Assembly: GCA_050743625.1 (NCBI GenBank)
Contig: JBOGED010000564.1
Location: 1-7,684, forward strand
Reading direction: 5' to 3'
Length of the DNA stretch: 7,684 nt
From: JBOGED01 sp050743625
Lineage (GTDB): Bacteria > Actinomycetota > Nitriliruptoria > Euzebyales > Egibacteraceae
Below the pieces are notes generated by a model. The model was given only the letters and a program-made list of their open reading frames with translations, was not told the origin of the DNA and made no database searches. A program made the translations under genes and the position numbers. Positions 5,205-7,684 of this stretch are shown piece by piece. Every line of letters starts with the position of its first letter. Within the stretch, counting starts at the first letter, position 1.

Positions 5205-7053
5205 CGATTCGGGGCGGGTTTCTGGGTTCGGTGCCGGTGACGTCGCGGATGTCAGGGCCACCCGTGATCTGTTGGGCCGTCCGGTCGCCGTGGACGAGCG
5301 GGGACTGCGCCACGAGCTGAGCTGGGACCTATGCGGCCGGCTGGTCGCCAAGCGGGTCGGCGATCTCGCGCTGACCTGGCGGTACGACGCCGACGGCCGG
5401 CGGGTGGCGGTGGGCTATCCGGACGGCTCCGAGACGGTGTTCGGCTACGACGCGGCGGGGCGGGTGGTCTCCGCTGAGCATCCCGGGCTCGGGAGAGTGC
5501 GGCTGGATCGGGACGCCTGCGGGCGTGTGATTGGGTTGGGTTCGGCTGCGGTGAGGCAGCGTTGGTGGTACTGGGACGGGGAGCTCGCCGTCCTCGAGGT
5601 CGAGCAGGATGGGCGGCGGCGGGTCACCGAGCTGGCGCGGGACGCGGCTGGCCGGGTGATCACCGAGATCCGCGACGGGGTCGCCCGCCGTTACCGCTAC
5701 GACCCCGCCGGCCAGCTCGTCGCCGTGGACGCGGCGGATGGGATCCGGTCGTTCGCCTATGACCTTTGCGGGCGGCTGGTCGCCGAGACCGGCCCTGGGG
5801 GCGTGGCCCGCTACTCCTACGACGGGGCAGGGCAGCTGGTGGAGCGCCGGTGCGGGGACTCGGTGCTTACGTATGGCTATGACGCGGCCGGCCGGAGGGT
5901 GTCCGAGGCGGGACCGGACGGTGCTCGCGTGTTCACCTGGGACGCGCTCGGCCGTTTGGCTGGCGTGGAGCGGCGGTCCGGTGGTTCGGTCAAGCTGGCG
6001 GTCGACGCGTTCGGCGACCTCTCGGCCGTCGACGGCGTCCCCCTGCTCTGGGACCCCACCGAGCCCGTGACCCAGCCGCGCTGGATGGGTGGGCTTGTGG
6101 TGGCGCCGAGCTGGTTCGACGCCGACTGGCAGGGCAGCGCCGGCGAGGGTGGGTGGGATCCGTGGGGTGCCGGGGCCGCCACTGTCGGGCCGGCGCTGGG
6201 GTGGCGCGGCGAGTTGGCGGTCGACGGGCTGGTGTGGCTGCGAAACCGCTGCTACGACCCCGTGACCCGGGCGTTCCTGTCAGTCGATCCGCTGCCGGGC
6301 CTTCCCGGCATGCCCTCGTCCGGCAACCCCTACCACTACGCCCACAACGACCCCCTCAACTGGCTCGACCCCCTCGGTCTCCGCCCCATCACCGACGCCG
6401 AACTCGCCGCCTACCGCGACGCCCACACCGGCACCCTCGGCTCCTGGCTCACCGACCACTGGGGCGAAATCGCCACCGTGGGCCTAGTGGTCGCCGGCGT
6501 CGCCATGGTGGCCACAGGCTTCGGCACCGCCGCCGGCATCGGCATCCTCGTCGGCGTAGGCTCCAGCACCCTCGCCCAATACGCCACCACCGGCGAAGTC
6601 AACTGGGGCAAAGTGGCAGTGTCTGGAGCTGTTGGTATGTTCGCGGGTCAAGCGGGAGCTGTCGTGAGCCGTCTCCCGTCAGTCGCCTCGGCGGGATCCC
6701 AGCTAGTCGCTCACGGCTACCCGGTGATAGGCGGCCTGTCACGCTTTGTTGCCGGCGGCGCGGCGGCAGGCTTCACGAGCGCCATGCTCAACGAGACCGC
6801 TGAGTGGAAGCGGGGCGGCAGCTTCGATGTCGATACGGTGGCCGCCGAGACCCTCGCTGGAGGATTCTTCGGCGCCATGGGTGGAGCAGCGCCGGTTGCC
6901 GACGAGGTCCTCACCGGTACGGTCAGCAACGGTGCCCGAAACTTGGAGCAGGTCGTTGGTGCTGCCGGAGGCGTCTGGACCGAGAACATGAAAGAAATGG
7001 TAGAGCACAGTATCGAACCACCCGCGCTGTGGCCGGCTCTTCCCGCTTGGTGA
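5146..7053 (+). CDS. Rhs polymorphic toxin, downstream part: YD repeats, Rhs core, DPLGL self-cleavage site, C-terminal tip
   Basis: ATG at 5146 is only the out-of-frame reading of a TAT-GAC (Tyr-Asp) repeat codon pair and has no Shine-Dalgarno. True homology begins at about 5194 with ARWYDDSGRV, which continues the upstream YD repeats. About a dozen further repeats run to about 6050. The Rhs core follows: WLRNRCYDPVTRAFLSVDPL (6235-6294), then NPYHYAHNDPLNWLDPLGL ending at 6381, which contains the PxxxxDPxGL motif where Rhs proteins cut themselves. After it, 223 residues form the tip: a short acidic stretch, then a series of Gly/Ala-rich hydrophobic segments, ending in a short soluble tail. 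No nuclease, deaminase, ADP-ribosyltransferase or protease motif was recognised. Alone it lacks the WXG domain and the front of the shell, so independent function is doubtful; with the 8-bp unit restored it fuses to the upstream part. Confidence 0.9.
   Translation: MTRPAGRFAGWTRRVARWYDDSGRVSGFGAGDVADVRATRDLLGRPVAVDERGLRHELSWDLCGRLVAKRVGDLALTWRYDADGRRVAVGYPDGSETVFGYDAAGRVVSAEHPGLGRVRLDRDACGRVIGLGSAAVRQRWWYWDGELAVLEVEQDGRRRVTELARDAAGRVITEIRDGVARRYRYDPAGQLVAVDAADGIRSFAYDLCGRLVAETGPGGVARYSYDGAGQLVERRCGDSVLTYGYDAAGRRVSEAGPDGARVFTWDALGRLAGVERRSGGSVKLAVDAFGDLSAVDGVPLLWDPTEPVTQPRWMGGLVVAPSWFDADWQGSAGEGGWDPWGAGAATVGPALGWRGELAVDGLVWLRNRCYDPVTRAFLSVDPLPGLPGMPSSGNPYHYAHNDPLNWLDPLGLRPITDAELAAYRDAHTGTLGSWLTDHWGEIATVGLVVAGVAMVATGFGTAAGIGILVGVGSSTLAQYATTGEVNWGKVAVSGAVGMFAGQAGAVVSRLPSVASAGSQLVAHGYPVIGGLSRFVAGGAAAGFTSAMLNETAEWKRGGSFDVDTVAAETLAGGFFGAMGGAAPVADEVLTGTVSNGARNLEQVVGAAGGVWTENMKEMVEHSIEPPALWPALPAW
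5187..5204 (+). other. Frameshift site in the rhs gene: loss of an 8-bp unit
   Basis: GGTGG occurs at 5187-5191 and 5195-5199, 8 nt apart, as one full unit GGTGGCGA followed by a partial one. The upstream frame reads GAG GTG GTA TGA (5193-5204) and stops; the downstream frame reads AGG TGG TAT GAC (5194-5205). Inserting one more GGTGGCGA gives LDAAGGEVARWYDDSGRV, with 11 residues from the first D of the repeat to the Y, the same count as in neighbouring repeats (DALGGRRSYRYD, DATGGVRRFHYD, DQLGRATRWEYD). A one-base error would leave the repeat three residues short. Loss of one 8-bp unit is therefore the simplest explanation. Confidence 0.8.
6382..7050 (+). other. Rhs C-terminal tip (candidate membrane-acting toxin)
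   Basis: This is the 223-residue segment expected to be released after the DPLGL motif. It opens with RPITDAELAAYRDAHTG, then has about five Gly/Ala-rich hydrophobic stretches: near IATVGLVVAGVAMVATGF and GILVGVGSSTLAQYA (6469-6582), VAVSGAVGMFAGQAGAVV (6613-6666), VIGGLSRFVAGGAAAGF (6724-6774) and ETLAGGFFGAMGGAAPV (6850-6900). The tail, about 6910-7050, is short and polar and ends in a Pro/Trp-rich run. The hydrophobic part resembles the linker that precedes toxins in many Rhs and RHS-like proteins, so the tip may be a pore former, or the catalytic domain may have been lost. Which of these holds cannot be settled from sequence alone. Confidence 0.5.
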
Positions 7054-7055
7054 AC

Positions 7056-7062
7056 AGGAGGT
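7056..7062 (+). promoter_or_regulatory. Ribosome binding site of the putative immunity gene
   Basis: AGGAGGT is a perfect Shine-Dalgarno placed 5 nt before the GTG at 7068, directly behind the toxin stop (7051-7053). It is much stronger than the GAGG of the rhs gene, consistent with ample immunity protein relative to toxin. Confidence 0.8.
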
Positions 7063-7067
7063 AGCGC

Positions 7068-7496
7068 GTGATCATCACGGACGGGTCGAGGACCAGGGTC
7101 GAGCGGGACGAGCATCGCATGTGGTTTGAAACCGGAATTGTGGTCACCGGCTGCCTAATCCTCTCGGTCTACTTAGCGTGGCCGCCGAACCGCCCGGCCC
7201 ATTACGCGGTCGCAGGTGGAGTGATTGCGGTTGGCATCGTGTTGCTCATCAGCGTCATTCGTCAGCGCGGTGTTTGCATCATGGAACCGACCAGGATCGG
7301 CTACGGGTTCATTGCCGGAAAGATGTGGTGGCACGATCGCGACCGAGTCGGTTCGGTGCTCGTTCGGGAGCGGCCGCTGCTCGAGGTTCGGTTCTACGGC
7401 CGCGACGGGAAAATGATCGCTAGCCACGTATTCGGATGCTTCGACCCCAAAGAGCTGCGTCAAGCCTTTGAGTCCGCAGGTATCCCGGTTCGCTGA
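7068..7496 (+). CDS. Small membrane protein with two transmembrane segments, putative immunity protein of the Rhs tip
   Basis: This 142-residue protein starts at GTG with an ideal Shine-Dalgarno, 14 nt after the toxin stop, so the two are probably co-transcribed. It has a charged N-terminus (1-18), a membrane segment at about 21-38 (GIVVTGCLILSVYLAW), a short Pro-containing turn, a second membrane segment at about 46-64, and a soluble C-terminal half (65-142) of short beta-like stretches ending in a helix (DPKELRQAFESAGIP). The N-in, two-helix, C-in layout with a small beta-rich domain recalls bacterial PH-like membrane proteins, but no family is assigned. A small gene right behind an Rhs tip normally encodes its immunity protein, and a membrane location suits a tip that acts on membranes; both points are inference. 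Codon use is less GC-biased than in the rhs body, like the end of the tip. Confidence 0.82.
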   Translation: MIITDGSRTRVERDEHRMWFETGIVVTGCLILSVYLAWPPNRPAHYAVAGGVIAVGIVLLISVIRQRGVCIMEPTRIGYGFIAGKMWWHDRDRVGSVLVRERPLLEVRFYGRDGKMIASHVFGCFDPKELRQAFESAGIPVR

Positions 7497-7502
7497 TTGT
7501 AT

Positions 7503-7542
7503 TGTGCAGAGTTATGCCGAGATACCGGCATAACTCTGCACA
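7503..7542 (+). terminator. Perfect 17-bp hairpin, probable terminator
   Basis: TGTGCAGAGTTATGCCG (7503-7519) is the exact reverse complement of 7526-7542, with a 6-nt loop AGATAC. The stem starts 6 nt after the stop of the last gene. There is no T tract, which is common for hairpin terminators in actinobacteria. Being symmetrical, it could also stop transcription from the other strand. It is AT-richer than its surroundings and could instead be a dispersed palindrome. Confidence 0.65.
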
Positions 7543-7684
7543 GTGCAGGGTGAAGTGCCCAGGGCCTCGGCAAAGTCGGTGGTGTAGCCGGTTGACCGGG
7601 TTGGACGTTGGGTGCTGGCTTTTGCCGGCAGCGGCTGGTAGAAGTCGTGCGTGACCAACAGCGTGCGCGAGGGTTTGGTGGTGC
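7512..7684 (-). CDS. Possible 3' end of a convergent gene, product unknown
   Basis: On the minus strand one frame is open from the window end down to a TAA at 7512-7514, inside the hairpin stem. It gives 57 codons, of which roughly three quarters end in G or C, more than in the other reverse frames. The reading ends ...FAEALGTSPCTVQSYAGISA and is not recognised. An open stretch this short can arise by chance in high-GC DNA. The forward strand of 7543-7684 has stops in all frames, apart from weak GTG starts near 7647 and 7651. Confidence 0.2.
   Translation of the reverse strand, partial: TTKPSRTLLVTHDFYQPLPAKASTQRPTRSTGYTTDFAEALGTSPCTVQSYAGISA

Noticed and set aside
5201..5300. ATGA overlap at the stop of the upstream rhs frame, as in translational coupling.
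   Set aside because: The ATG at 5201 is in a third frame, not that of the downstream rhs part, and runs into a stop after about 40 codons without Rhs-like sequence.
3717..5351. Long minus-strand open frames opposite the rhs gene, the longest about 540 codons.
   Set aside because: They are antisense shadows of GC-biased YD-repeat coding, rich in Arg/Pro/Ala with no domain pattern.
3290..6050. Regular repetition about every 60 nt, considered as a DNA repeat or CRISPR array.
   Set aside because: The regularity is in the protein (YD repeats); the DNA copies differ widely and there are no constant repeat and spacer units.
7592..7684. A promoter-like TTGACC (7592-7597), TAGAAGT (7639-7645) and a forward GTG start at 7651.
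   Set aside because: The two boxes are about 41 nt apart, no good partner for either was found, there is no clear Shine-Dalgarno, and only 34 nt of reading frame remain before the window ends.

Overview
The window comes from a high-GC actinobacterium. Third codon positions are almost always G or C, GTG starts are used, and there is a type VII (ESX/WXG100) secretion ATPase next to WXG100 proteins. The genus cannot be fixed from the sequence; a filamentous actinomycete (Streptomyces, Actinomadura or Pseudonocardia type) is an inference.

Layout, all on the + strand. (1) 1-1191: the C-terminal part of an FtsK/SpoIIIE (EccC-like) ATPase, cut by the window edge. (2) 1192-1501: a gap with no intact gene. 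It holds scraps of a decayed vapBC-type toxin-antitoxin locus, bracketed by 21-bp imperfect direct repeats, the first of which covers the ATPase stop codon. (3) 1502-1780: a 92-aa WXG100 protein. (4) 1781-1934: a gap filled mostly by a long imperfect inverted repeat. (5) 1935-7053: a giant Rhs/YD-repeat polymorphic toxin with its own N-terminal WXG-like domain, a DUF6531 segment, more than 40 YD repeats, an Rhs core ending in the DPLGL self-cleavage motif, and a Gly-rich hydrophobic C-terminal tip. (6) 7068-7496: a 142-aa protein with two membrane segments, 14 nt behind the toxin and with a perfect Shine-Dalgarno, the position of an immunity gene. (7) 7503-7542: a perfect 17-bp hairpin, then about 140 nt to the window end without a convincing gene.

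Read together, this is a toxin-export module: an ATPase engages WXG100 substrates, the small WXG100 protein probably pairs with the WXG domain of the Rhs toxin, the Rhs shell encloses the tip, and the last gene protects the producer.

The toxin gene is broken in this sequence. Reading shifts by +1 near 5199. Adding back one copy of an 8-bp unit (GGTGGCGA, present once at 5187-5194 and followed by a partial copy, GGTGG, at 5195-5199) restores both the frame and the exact YD-repeat spacing, giving a 1708-aa protein. This looks like loss of one unit of a short tandem repeat: a fresh inactivation, a reversible switch, or an assembly collapse.
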